From NCBI GenBank assembly GCA_009781425.1, contig WQYC01000023.1, positions 1 to 42,156 of the forward strand: a stretch of 42,156 nt of DNA. The letters run 5' to 3'. Shown piece after piece: positions 8,188-16,714 of the stretch (the stretch's first letter is position 1; each line of letters opens with the position of its first letter). The notes below the pieces were generated by a model, which saw only the letters and a list, made by a program, of their open reading frames with translations, searched no databases and was not told where the DNA came from. The position numbers were made by a program, and so were the translations under genes. This stretch comes from Oscillospiraceae bacterium. Its GTDB lineage: Bacteria > Bacillota > Clostridia > Oscillospirales > Ruminococcaceae.

Positions 8188-8430
8188 TTATACCCCCTTG
8201 TAAACTGTGCCCCGTGGAGCGATTTTTTCAACAAAAATTGTACCATCATTATTATATGAAAATATTACACGCCAATTTCCGACACGAAGCCTAAAAGAAT
8301 CCGACGAACCTGCGAGTGGCACAATATCGCCCTGCGGTATAGATTCTACGCCGGCTTTAATCCGCGCCTTTGTTGTTTTATCCATACGGGAAATTATTTT
8401 AACTGCCTTTTTTGAATAAGTTACATTCAT
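8188..8430 (-). CDS. RelE/ParE-superfamily toxin (likely mRNA interferase)
   Basis: 80 aa from the ATG at 8430 (MNVTYSKKAVK). The fold signature is clear: an N-terminal helix pair with KTTKARIKAGVESIPQGD, then SFRLRVGNWRVIF, and a C-terminal IAPRGTVYKG. The conserved Arg and Tyr of the last motif are those used by RelE-type ribosome-dependent RNases, which favours RelE over the gyrase-poisoning ParE branch. The start lies 1 base after the gyrB stop (TGA T ATG), so it depends on gyrB transcription and probably on gyrB translation. An upstream extension to 8553 is a shadow of gyrB. The downstream partner is the gene at 7986-8183. Confidence 0.85.
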   Translation of the reverse strand: MNVTYSKKAVKIISRMDKTTKARIKAGVESIPQGDIVPLAGSSDSFRLRVGNWRVIFSYNNDGTIFVEKIAPRGTVYKGV

Positions 8431-8431
8431 A

Positions 8432-10498
<2,067 letters not shown>

Positions 10499-10535
10499 TT
10501 ACTGCCTTTCTTTTGTACTTATATATATTTATTAT

Positions 10536-10564
10536 AGTATACCATAAATTAACAGAAAGTTCAA
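10536..10564 (-). promoter_or_regulatory. Sigma-A promoter of gyrB operon
   Basis: On the minus strand TTGAAC (10564-10559), a 17-base spacer and TATACT (10541-10536). It starts transcription about 30 bases upstream of the gyrB GTG. Confidence 0.85.
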
Positions 10565-10576
10565 GAGAAAAATAAG

Positions 10577-10607
10577 AAAAAAACGCCGTTTTTACACGAA
10601 AAACGGC
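10577..10607 (-). terminator. Terminator after XRE regulator
   Basis: GCCGTTTTT/AAAAACGGC (10585-10593/10599-10607), with a 5-base loop, followed on the minus strand by seven T. It ends the transcript of the regulator gene just before the gyrB promoter. Confidence 0.85.
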
Positions 10608-10613
10608 AGGTTT

Positions 10614-10829
10614 TTATTTATTTTTTTCGATAGTTATTGTTAACCCGAATTCATTTGCGATTTTCATTAAAACATCAATACCGTAATTTGTTTTTTCAAG
10701 TTCATAATCCTGAACGCTGGGCTTGCTTTTTCCTATTCTTGCGCCAAAATCCCGTTGTGTTAATTCTGTCCACTCTCTTATAATTTTAATTATTTCGCCT
10801 CGCGAATAATCATTTGCTTTAAATTTCAT
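10614..10829 (-). CDS. XRE-family helix-turn-helix regulator
   Basis: 71 aa from the ATG at 10829, which has GAGGTGATAAC just upstream; a longer frame to 10895 would overlap the divergent promoters. The HTH reads REWTELTQRDFGARIGKSKPSVQDYELEK, followed by IDVLMKIANEFGLTITIEKN, which fits the antitoxin-like XRE group (LTQ...FG..IG.S...V..YE). It is divergent from the 52-aa gene at 10915, and the two start regions share a face-to-face promoter block with an inverted repeat. It probably represses its own gene and its neighbour. Confidence 0.85.
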   Translation of the reverse strand: MKFKANDYSRGEIIKIIREWTELTQRDFGARIGKSKPSVQDYELEKTNYGIDVLMKIANEFGLTITIEKNK

Positions 10830-10840
10830 GTTATCACCTC

Positions 10841-10876
10841 TTGACAAGTATAGCCTAACCATGCTATAATTGTCTA
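10841..10876. promoter_or_regulatory. Overlapping divergent promoters with candidate operator
   Basis: Plus strand: TTGACA (10841-10846), 18-base spacer, TATAAT (10865-10870), a perfect consensus pair for the 52-aa gene. Minus strand: TAGACA (10876-10871), 18-base spacer, TATACT (10852-10847), for the regulator. The inverted repeat TATAGC/GCTATA (10850-10855/10863-10868) lies under both, and CCATGC/GCATGG copies (10859-10864, 10881-10886, 10892-10897) flank it. This is a good place for the XRE protein to bind. Confidence 0.8.
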
Positions 10877-10914
10877 TAAAGCATGGCGACACCATGCGCG
10901 GAGGAGGTGAAAAT

Positions 10915-11073
10915 ATGAATTACAAAGAAGCTTATTTTAAGCTATTCAACGAAATAACTGACGCAGTTACTATCTTTGATATGGCGTTGCTTAGCTTGAA
11001 AGGCGTTCAGCAGAAAACCGAGCAGATGATTATTGCGGACGAAACGAATGAAGAGATAGAAGAAGGCGGCTGA
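10915..11073 (+). CDS. 52-aa protein, small paralogous family (copy 1)
   Basis: ATG at 10915 follows a strong GGAGGAGGTG ribosome binding site. The product, MNYKEAYFKLFNEITDAVT and onward, is all-helical and acidic at the end (ETNEEIEEGG). It is closely related to the 48-aa product at 40591-40737: KLFNEITDA, then MAL.SLK.VQ, then EQMIIA in both. Similar small proteins occur beside phage-type regulators in Firmicutes as I recall, but I know no function. The gene has its own consensus promoter, a divergent XRE regulator, and a terminator whose loop contains its stop codon. Confidence 0.8.
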   Translation: MNYKEAYFKLFNEITDAVTIFDMALLSLKGVQQKTEQMIIADETNEEIEEGG

Positions 11074-11092
11074 AAAGCCGCCTTTGTTTTTT
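11063..11092 (+). terminator. Terminator overlapping the end of the 52-aa gene
   Basis: AAGGCGGC (11063-11070) and GCCGCCTT (11077-11084) form an 8-bp stem. The loop TGAAAA holds the stop codon, and TTTGTTTTTT follows. Confidence 0.9.
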
Positions 11093-11166
11093 ATTCAATA
11101 TTAAAGCTGTGTTCATTTTCGGACGAATCATCGATTATTTCATTGCCTTTGGGGAAACTTTTATTT

Positions 11167-11412
11167 TCATATGCTGTCAATTAAAGCATCTACCTCATCA
11201 GGCGTAAGCAAACACTCTTCCCCTTGCTCTTCTTCTATTCTTTCAGCTTTTGCAAGCTCCGCAAACAGCTTTAACTCTGCTTGCCGCTTTGCTTCTGCGA
11301 TTTCCTCGTCAAATATAGTTACAGTTACCCTGCGCCGTCCGTTTAAGGCTACCTGCGTTCCTGCGAACGGGAAAAAGCGTCCGTCCTCCAAATATCCCTC
11401 ATATGATTGCAT
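11167..11412 (-). CDS. 81-aa antitoxin-like protein of unknown function
   Basis: The minus-strand frame starts at ATG 11412 behind AAAGGAG. The product begins MQSYEGYLEDGRFFPFAG, then VALNGRRRVTVTIFDEE, and ends in an acidic helix (TPDEVDALIDSI). The short N-terminal beta segment (EGYxEDGRFFP...RRRVxVTIxD) recalls small antitoxin-like proteins of clostridia and cyanobacteria; I cannot name the family. The gene has its own consensus promoter (11448-11476). No toxin gene follows; only a very short frame beginning MKIKVSPKAMK overlaps its stop. The plus-strand frame over the same bases (11171-11437) is low-complexity Ser-rich and is judged a shadow. Confidence 0.7.
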   Translation of the reverse strand: MQSYEGYLEDGRFFPFAGTQVALNGRRRVTVTIFDEEIAEAKRQAELKLFAELAKAERIEEEQGEECLLTPDEVDALIDSI

Positions 11413-11447
11413 ATTTTCACGCTCCTTTCGCTTGTAAATACATCAAA

Positions 11448-11476
11448 ATTATAGCATAAATCAAGCGCTATGTCAA
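11448..11476 (-). promoter_or_regulatory. Consensus sigma-A promoter for the 81-aa gene
   Basis: Minus strand TTGACA (11476-11471), 17-base spacer, TATAAT (11453-11448). The -35 and spacer overlap the last bases of the Abi gene, so the small gene can be expressed on its own. Confidence 0.9.
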
Positions 11477-12358
11477 GATTTCCTCCCACCCCTCCGGGAA
11501 GCCCAGCGCCTTTATATCTATATCCTCCTTAAACTCCTCAAACAGCGCGGCGAGCTGTGTCGCGAGCGTGCTTACGCCGCCTGCGCGTTTAATGTACATC
11601 AGCCGAATCACATAAATAAAGCTGAATAAGCCGCTGTCCATTCTGAACGGCACGGGCTCGCCGCCGAGCTCAATCAGCTCTTTGGGTACGGGCTCAATCC
11701 TGTTTGCGTAAAGCCGCGCGTAATGCGCGCAGTGATTACGCAGAGCCGCCATGCTTTCTAACCACGACTCGATATGGCTTGGGGAGAACGCGCCTGCGAA
11801 ATGCTTGTCTGCGATTTCTTTTTTGTCCTGCTTGTGCAGGCTTTTAAAGAAATGCGCGAGCATACCGAAGCTGAACAGCTCCATCATTACCCAAAGAGGG
11901 AAATCGCCCGCGTGCTTGCGCTTGTAGTGCGAAACGAATTTTATGTCGGTGTTTTTTTCGACAAGCCTGTCGATTCGCGACATGAAGTGATTGTGATTAT
12001 GATGATGGCTGAAGGTGGATTCCTTCAAGTAGCCGAGCGCGCCGTATTTGAGCGCGTGAGTATTGGATATAACCGCCCGCATGGAAATCTCGATTTCCTC
12101 AAGATAAGTCAGCAGCTTCCCCCGCAGTCTTCTGTCGAAGTCGTAGATTCTCAGTACGCGGTTAAAGCTTGTCCCCGCGAGATAACGCTTGCTGTTCTCT
12201 TGAAAAACCGAAAAATAATTCGCTAAGCGGTAGTAGTTGATTTTTTCAAGTACGCCTTTTGCGAACGTGCGGTCTTCAATGATACAGCCGCGGTGCTCAA
12301 GCTTATTCAATTGCGCGTCTATGGTTGCGGGTTCTTTTGTAAACTGCGAAGGGCGCAT
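11468..12358 (-). CDS. Abi_2 (AbiD/AbiF-like) HEPN protein, putative phage defence
   Basis: 296 aa. The N-terminus PATIDAQLNKLEHRGCII and YYRLANYFSVF, then YDFDRRLRGKLLTYLEEIEISMRAVI, are signatures of the Abi_2 family. The C-terminal half has RNHCAH (around residue 205), matching the HEPN R-x4-H RNase motif, preceded by FPLWVMMELFSFGML. Family members cause abortive infection in lactococci; AbiF-like proteins have been linked to small structured RNAs and to the origin of Cas13. The cellular target here is unknown. ATG at 12358 follows AGGAGG. The upstream gap to rnz is filled by a paired family A repeat. Confidence 0.85.
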   Translation of the reverse strand: MRPSQFTKEPATIDAQLNKLEHRGCIIEDRTFAKGVLEKINYYRLANYFSVFQENSKRYLAGTSFNRVLRIYDFDRRLRGKLLTYLEEIEISMRAVISNTHALKYGALGYLKESTFSHHHNHNHFMSRIDRLVEKNTDIKFVSHYKRKHAGDFPLWVMMELFSFGMLAHFFKSLHKQDKKEIADKHFAGAFSPSHIESWLESMAALRNHCAHYARLYANRIEPVPKELIELGGEPVPFRMDSGLFSFIYVIRLMYIKRAGGVSTLATQLAALFEEFKEDIDIKALGFPEGWEEILT

Positions 12359-12370
12359 ATCGTTCCTCCT

Positions 12371-12433
12371 GTAGGGAACGCCCTATGTGGCGTTCCGTAA
12401 ATTTTGCGGGCGACCACACAGGGTCGCCCCTAC
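12371..12433. repeat. Family A elements, inverted pair
   Basis: Two units face outward: plus unit 12371-12398 (GTAGGG-AACGCCCTATGTGGCGTT-CCGT) and minus unit 12433-12405 (GTAGGG-GCGACC...GGTCGC-CCGCA). The cores differ in sequence but each is self-complementary. The minus unit gives the rnz stop codon (12430-12432). Confidence 0.85.
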
Positions 12434-13341
12434 GAGGGCAACGTCGTTTTTATACCGTCATAGCCTGTATACGTCTTCTTGAAAACCTCGCGCGCCGAGG
12501 ACAGAAATTCCTTTGGATTCGCCAGTGCGGGGCTGTAATGCGTGAGCCAAAGCTTCTTCGCGCCTGCTAAAGCGGCAATCTTCGCGCTCTCGCGGAACAT
12601 CGAATGTTTTTTCTCGTGAATCCTGTCGCGGATTTCCTCATCACCGTGCATACCCTCGGCGATTAATAAATCCACGCCCTTCATGAACTCCGCGATTTCC
12701 GTGAACGCCCGCGTATCCGTGTAATAGCCGACGGTTAATGGCGCGCGCTCGCCGTCTAAAACCATGTCGGGCGTGATTGTGCGCCCCTCAAACTCGACGT
12801 TTTCGCCCGCGTGTAAGGTTTTATAAAACTGCACGGGGATATTGAGCGCGGCGGCTTTTTCGGGGTTAAACACAGGTTTTCTGAACAGCGTGATTTTATA
12901 CCCCAAGCAAATCATACCGTGCCGAAGCCGAAATGATTCGATTTGCATATTGCCGACGTTAAAAGCCTCTGAGCCGCTCGTTCCGCCGAAAAGCTCCTTG
13001 TATTCAATCGGGAAGGGCAGATTCGGTGCAATAATGAGCAAGGAGCTCACGATTTTTTCAAGTCCGCGCGGTCCCGCAATCAGCAAGGGCGAGGTTTTGC
13101 CGTAGTTTCCGAGCGAGAGCAAAAGCCCCGGCAGTCCCGAAATATGGTCTGCATGAAAGTGCGTAATTAAGAGCACGTCTACGTTTCCGAGCCGCAGATT
13201 CTGCTTTTTGAGTGCGATTTGCGTACCCTCGCCGCAGTCGATGAGAATAGCCTTGCCTTGGCTCTCAAGCCAACAGCAGGAGAGCCAGCGGGTGTCTGAC
13301 GGGAGCATACCGCCCGTCCCGGGTAAGATTATATCTAACAT
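12430..13341 (-). CDS. rnz: Ribonuclease Z (tRNA 3'-processing endonuclease)
   Basis: About 303 aa from ATG 13341, chosen for AAAGGATTTTCAAATG; the extra nine residues up to 13368 have no ribosome binding site. It is a metallo-beta-lactamase-fold endonuclease that removes 3' trailers from pre-tRNAs lacking encoded CCA, such as the tRNA-Pro in this window. Motifs: ILPGTGGMLP, ILIDCGEGTQIAL, the zinc site HFHADHISGLPG, HGMICLGYKI, GYYTDTR, LIAEGMH and LWLTHYSPA. The usual length is about 305. The TAG stop is contributed by a family A repeat. Confidence 0.93.
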   Translation of the reverse strand: MLDIILPGTGGMLPSDTRWLSCCWLESQGKAILIDCGEGTQIALKKQNLRLGNVDVLLITHFHADHISGLPGLLLSLGNYGKTSPLLIAGPRGLEKIVSSLLIIAPNLPFPIEYKELFGGTSGSEAFNVGNMQIESFRLRHGMICLGYKITLFRKPVFNPEKAAALNIPVQFYKTLHAGENVEFEGRTITPDMVLDGERAPLTVGYYTDTRAFTEIAEFMKGVDLLIAEGMHGDEEIRDRIHEKKHSMFRESAKIAALAGAKKLWLTHYSPALANPKEFLSSAREVFKKTYTGYDGIKTTLPS

Positions 13342-13354
13342 TTGAAAATCCTTT

Positions 13355-13411
13355 GTAGGGGCGCGCATTGCGCGTCCGTAGTTTTAGCGGACGACCAATG
13401 GTCGCCCCTAC
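13355..13411. repeat. Family A elements, inverted pair
   Basis: Plus unit 13355-13379 (GTAGGGG-CGCGCATTGCGCG-TCCGTA) and minus unit 13411-13387 (GTAGGGG-CGACCATTGGTCG-TCCGC) face outward with a TTTTA-type centre. The pair fills the gap between the flavoprotein gene and rnz and supplies the stop codon of the former at 13408-13410. Confidence 0.85.
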
Positions 13412-13977
13412 GTTACAGTCTCCCCATTCTTCACGCCTTTCGCCATTAACAGCGCGGCATTATACGCGGCGGTTTTTTTGTAGCCCTGATTCCAGCGGTT
13501 GACGCCTATGTAGTCGAAAATAACCGCGCCCGTATGCTGACAAAACCGTTCCATCTGCTGTAAGCAGGTCAGCAGTGCGTTCCCCGAGCCGCCCGGCACA
13601 GCCGCCAAAAGCACCTGCTTGCCCTTGAGCGCGCCCTCAATCGTGGACGCCGCAAATTCACAGCGGCGAAGCTTATCCATAAAGGATTTGAGCCCCTCTG
13701 CGACCTCGCCCCAGTAAACAGGCGAAATAAAGCAGAGCAGGTCTGCCTCCTGCGCTTTTTTCTGCAAGTGATTGAAGCCGTCGTCGCCGTATTCGCAAAC
13801 GTTGCTGTTGCGGCAGGTTCCCCAACCGTCCCCGCAGACTCGGCAACGCGCGATTGTGCCGCAGGTTGCGACCTCTACCTCTGCGCCGCCCGCTTTCGCG
13901 CCGCGCTCGATTTCCTCGGTGATAAGCTTGCATAAGCCGTCAGATTTCGGGTTTCCTGTGATGATTAAGAATTTCAT
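13408..13977 (-). CDS. Flavodoxin-fold NAD(P)H-dependent FMN reductase family protein
   Basis: 189 aa. The N-terminus MKFLIITGNPKSDGLCKLI is the FMN-phosphate loop of the NADPH-dependent FMN reductase family. A Cys-rich stretch (CGTIARCRVCGDGWGTC...C, residues about 39-63) resembles iron-sulfur flavoproteins, which bind an [4Fe-4S] cluster near a flavodoxin domain. DLLCFISPVYWGEVAEGLKSFMDK is the second flavin-binding element. A redox role in an anaerobe is likely, the partner unknown. Its stop is the TAG of a family A repeat (ACG TAG GGG). Confidence 0.8.
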   Translation of the reverse strand: MKFLIITGNPKSDGLCKLITEEIERGAKAGGAEVEVATCGTIARCRVCGDGWGTCRNSNVCEYGDDGFNHLQKKAQEADLLCFISPVYWGEVAEGLKSFMDKLRRCEFAASTIEGALKGKQVLLAAVPGGSGNALLTCLQQMERFCQHTGAVIFDYIGVNRWNQGYKKTAAYNAALLMAKGVKNGETVT

Positions 13978-14000
13978 AATGTAGCACCTCCGTTAGAATT

Positions 14001-14783
14001 TTATGCGTAATGCTCGCGGAAAATTTCAAAGATTCGTAAGTTGAAGTCATTTCGTGCGTCTTCCGAACTAAAGTCAATATTAACCTCATGGAACTCAATT
14101 TCTGCAACATCGCCTTCAAATACGGAACCATTACCACCAATGAAATGAGTTAAGAAATGATTTTCATTAAGCGGAGTACTGTAAATGGTTTCTTTAATTC
14201 CGTCGCCGTCAACATCGTAAAACCCAATTCGGTTAGCAATAAACAAAGAATTTGATGTACCGTCGCGCGGCACAAACGTGGAGTGAAGGATAAAAGCTTC
14301 AGCGGCTTGCGCCCATAAAGGCAGACCGTCTTCGCTAAGCAGACTGTCGAGCTCGTCTTTTAAGTGCGGCGGCGTGATGTGGGAAATTCGGATTATAAAA
14401 TCCCATGATTGCCCTGCGCGGATATAACTAAATTCCCCCGCGTCCTCAACTGTTAGCAAAATACCGTCTTCACGGAACTCCATTGTTCCGCTGAAATTTG
14501 CACAGACGGAAAAGACGATTTTATCGTCTTTTATAACAGCTGTTCCGTTTGTTCCGATTAATCTGAAAATTCCTAAATAAAAGTGAATTTCACTATCGTT
14601 AATTTCAGATATCACTAAATCATTAGGAGGAATATCGACAGTATGCCATGTGCCGATATAGTCTTGCAGCGGCATTATGGTTTCTTGCGGGAGAGCAAAA
14701 TCTTCGTCCACTGCGTCATTGGCGCAAGCGGCGACGCCGCAAAGCATCGCCGCCATGATGAAAAACATCAATAAAGCCTTCAT
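14001..14783 (-). CDS. Secreted lipoprotein of unknown function
   Basis: 260 aa. A signal peptide MKALLMFFIMAAMLCG ends in a lipobox (GVAAC, Cys20), so the protein is membrane-anchored outside the cell. The first domain is beta-rich (GTWHTVDIPPNDLVISEI..., FSGTMEFREDGILLTV), a lipocalin-like layout. The second part contains FYDVDGDGIKETIY, a calcium-binding DxDxDG loop as in FG-GAP or dockerin-type repeats. It lies just downstream of the hydrogenase catalytic gene, separated by 11 bases; whether it belongs to that operon is unclear. Confidence 0.75.
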   Translation of the reverse strand: MKALLMFFIMAAMLCGVAACANDAVDEDFALPQETIMPLQDYIGTWHTVDIPPNDLVISEINDSEIHFYLGIFRLIGTNGTAVIKDDKIVFSVCANFSGTMEFREDGILLTVEDAGEFSYIRAGQSWDFIIRISHITPPHLKDELDSLLSEDGLPLWAQAAEAFILHSTFVPRDGTSNSLFIANRIGFYDVDGDGIKETIYSTPLNENHFLTHFIGGNGSVFEGDVAEIEFHEVNIDFSSEDARNDFNLRIFEIFREHYA

Positions 14784-14794
14784 ATTTATCTCCG

Positions 14795-16552
14795 TTATTT
14801 ACTCAAATTACTCGCCCGATAGCTCGTGTGCAGAAGCTCATGTGCGCGATGCCCGCCCGGCTCGCCGAGAAACTCGCTGTAAACCGCTTTTATATCAGGG
14901 CTTTCGTGCGATTTGCGCGCTGTTCTGCTCTCGTCTAAGCTGTAAAGAGCCTTCGCGCGTTCCGCCTGAATATCCGTGAAGTTGCGAATGTCGGATTTCG
15001 CGATAATCTGTCCGCCGCCGTTTACACAGCCGCCGGGACACGCCATAATTTCAATGAAATCGACTTTCACTTCATTCTTTTTCACTTTTTCGAGAAGCTC
15101 GCGTGCGTTCGCCAAGCCCGAAGCTACAGCGACTTTAATTTCCTTGCCTGCAACGTTGAAATCTGCGAACTTCACGCCTGCTACGCCGCGCACTTCCTTG
15201 AAGTCTACAGGGCTTTCGGGAGTTTCGCCTGTAAGCTTCCAAACAGCTGTACGCAGAGCCGCTTCCATTACGCCGCCTGTCGCGCCGAAGATAATAGCCG
15301 CGCCTGTTCCTTTACCTAAAGGCGAATCGAACTCGCCGTCGGGGAGCTCTGTGAAGCGGATTCCCGCTTTGTCAATCATTTTCGCAAGCTCACGGGTGGA
15401 AATCGAATAGTCAACGTCCTGCAAGTCCTTACCTGCGCCGCTTTGGTTAATTCTTGAAAGCTCATATTTTTTCGCCACGCAGGGCATAACCGAAACACTG
15501 ACGATGTTTTTAGGGTCGATGTTGTTCTTCTCGGCGAAGTAGGTCTTGATGATTGCGCCTGTCATCTGCTGCGGTGACTTACAGCTTGAAAGATTCGGCA
15601 GTAATTCGGGATAATAAGCTTCGCAGAAGCGCACCCAGCCCGGCGAGCAGGAGGTAATCATCGGAAGCACGCCGCCTTTGGTAACGCGTTCTAATAATTC
15701 TGTCGCTTCCTCCATTATAGTCAAATCCGCTCCGAAATTCGTATCGAACACGTTTTTGAAGCCGAGCATTTTGAGCGCAGTCGCCATCTTGCCCTCAACA
15801 GGCGTACCCATTGCAATCCCGAAATGCTCGCCGAGCGAAGCGCGGACTGCGGGAGCGGTTTGCACTACTACTACCTTTTCGGGGTCGTTCAGCGCGTCCC
15901 AAACCTTGTCGGTGTCGTCTTTTTCAGACAGCGCACCTGTCGGGCAAACTGTAATGCACTGACCGCAGGAAACACAGCTTGTCTGCGCTAAATCCATATT
16001 AAACGCGCAGGCTACCTCGGTTTTGAAGCCGCGGTTGTTCCCGCCGATTACGCCGATTCCCTGCACGTTGTTGCACATAGAAACACAGCGGCGGCAGTTA
16101 ATGCACTTATTATTATCGCGGAAAAGCGAGCAGGAGCTCTCGTCAATGTCGTACTCGTTCTTCTTGCCGGGGAATCTGTCCGCGTTGTCAACGCCGAGCT
16201 CTTTACATAAGTCCTGAAGCTCGCAGTAGCCGCTTCTCGAACATGAAAGGCACTTCTGCTCGTGGTCGGAAAGAATAAGCTCAAGCGTTGTTTTTCTGCT
16301 TTCAAGTACTCTTTTTGTGTGGGTTTTGATTTCACAGCCCTCGTCTGCCTTTGAAATAGGATAAACGCAAGCGGCGATGAGGCTTCTCGCCCAGCTTTTT
16401 TCAACCACGCAGATTCTGCACGCACCGATTTCGTTCATGCCCTTGAGCCAGCAGAGGGTGGGAATACGGATATTATTGGCTCTTGCCGCTTCGAGAATGG
16501 TTGTGCCCTCCTCGACTTGACAGTCTATGCCGTTGATTTTTATATTAACCAT
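14795..16552 (-). CDS. hndD: [FeFe] hydrogenase catalytic subunit of NAD(P)H-linked complex
   Basis: 585-aa catalytic subunit that reduces protons to H2 (or the reverse). N-terminal [2Fe-2S] domain: CWLKGMNEIGACRIC, then a later Cys. Next comes the His-ligated cluster (HEQKCLSCSRSGYCELQ), two [4Fe-4S] sites (CINCRRCVSMC and CVSCGQCITVCPTGA), and the H-cluster domain with TSCSPGW, MPCVAKKYE and IMACPGGCVNGGGQ. The C-terminus GRAHELLHTSYR is normal. The first motif has Ser where monomeric enzymes have a second Cys (TSCCP); I believe this is common in multimeric enzymes. Its ATG overlaps the end of the 52-aa frame upstream. It is the last hydrogenase gene of the operon. Confidence 0.94.
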   Translation of the reverse strand: MVNIKINGIDCQVEEGTTILEAARANNIRIPTLCWLKGMNEIGACRICVVEKSWARSLIAACVYPISKADEGCEIKTHTKRVLESRKTTLELILSDHEQKCLSCSRSGYCELQDLCKELGVDNADRFPGKKNEYDIDESSCSLFRDNNKCINCRRCVSMCNNVQGIGVIGGNNRGFKTEVACAFNMDLAQTSCVSCGQCITVCPTGALSEKDDTDKVWDALNDPEKVVVVQTAPAVRASLGEHFGIAMGTPVEGKMATALKMLGFKNVFDTNFGADLTIMEEATELLERVTKGGVLPMITSCSPGWVRFCEAYYPELLPNLSSCKSPQQMTGAIIKTYFAEKNNIDPKNIVSVSVMPCVAKKYELSRINQSGAGKDLQDVDYSISTRELAKMIDKAGIRFTELPDGEFDSPLGKGTGAAIIFGATGGVMEAALRTAVWKLTGETPESPVDFKEVRGVAGVKFADFNVAGKEIKVAVASGLANARELLEKVKKNEVKVDFIEIMACPGGCVNGGGQIIAKSDIRNFTDIQAERAKALYSLDESRTARKSHESPDIKAVYSEFLGEPGGHRAHELLHTSYRASNLSK

Positions 16553-16703
16553 TATTCTTCTGTCCTTTCTTGTTATCGTTTGATTTCGTTTTCGTTTCGG
16601 ACGAAGCCATAACTTTTATTATTTCTCTTGCTTTTTCGATTTCTCCGGCTTCTAACAATGCGTCAAGTGACATACCTAAAAGCATTAATTCTTTATTTGT
16701 CAT
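16545..16703 (-). CDS. 52-aa microprotein between hydrogenase subunits
   Basis: ATG at 16703 follows GAGGTGCGATAA. The product MTNKELMLLGMSLDALLEAG, then EIEKAREIIKVMASS, and a Lys/Asn-rich tail is a predicted helical hairpin. Its stop overlaps the hndD start, so it is translationally coupled to the catalytic subunit. It resembles the 49-aa product upstream of mnmG (3832-3981): A-L-x-E-x-x-x-I-E-K-x-x-E-I-I in both. No function is recognised; a role in coupling or assembly is only a guess. Confidence 0.7.
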   Translation of the reverse strand: MTNKELMLLGMSLDALLEAGEIEKAREIIKVMASSETKTKSNDNKKGQKNNG

Positions 16704-16714
16704 TTATCGCACCT

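Noticed and set aside
11085-11166. Truncated toxin gene after the 81-aa gene (MKIKVSPKAMK...)
   Set aside because: The start resembles RelE-type toxins, but the frame stops after 11 codons and other frames give only about 29 residues with no start; too little to call a pseudogene.
11774-12226. 150-aa open frame opposite the Abi_2 gene
   Set aside because: The minus-strand protein has clear Abi_2 and HEPN motifs; the plus frame has none.
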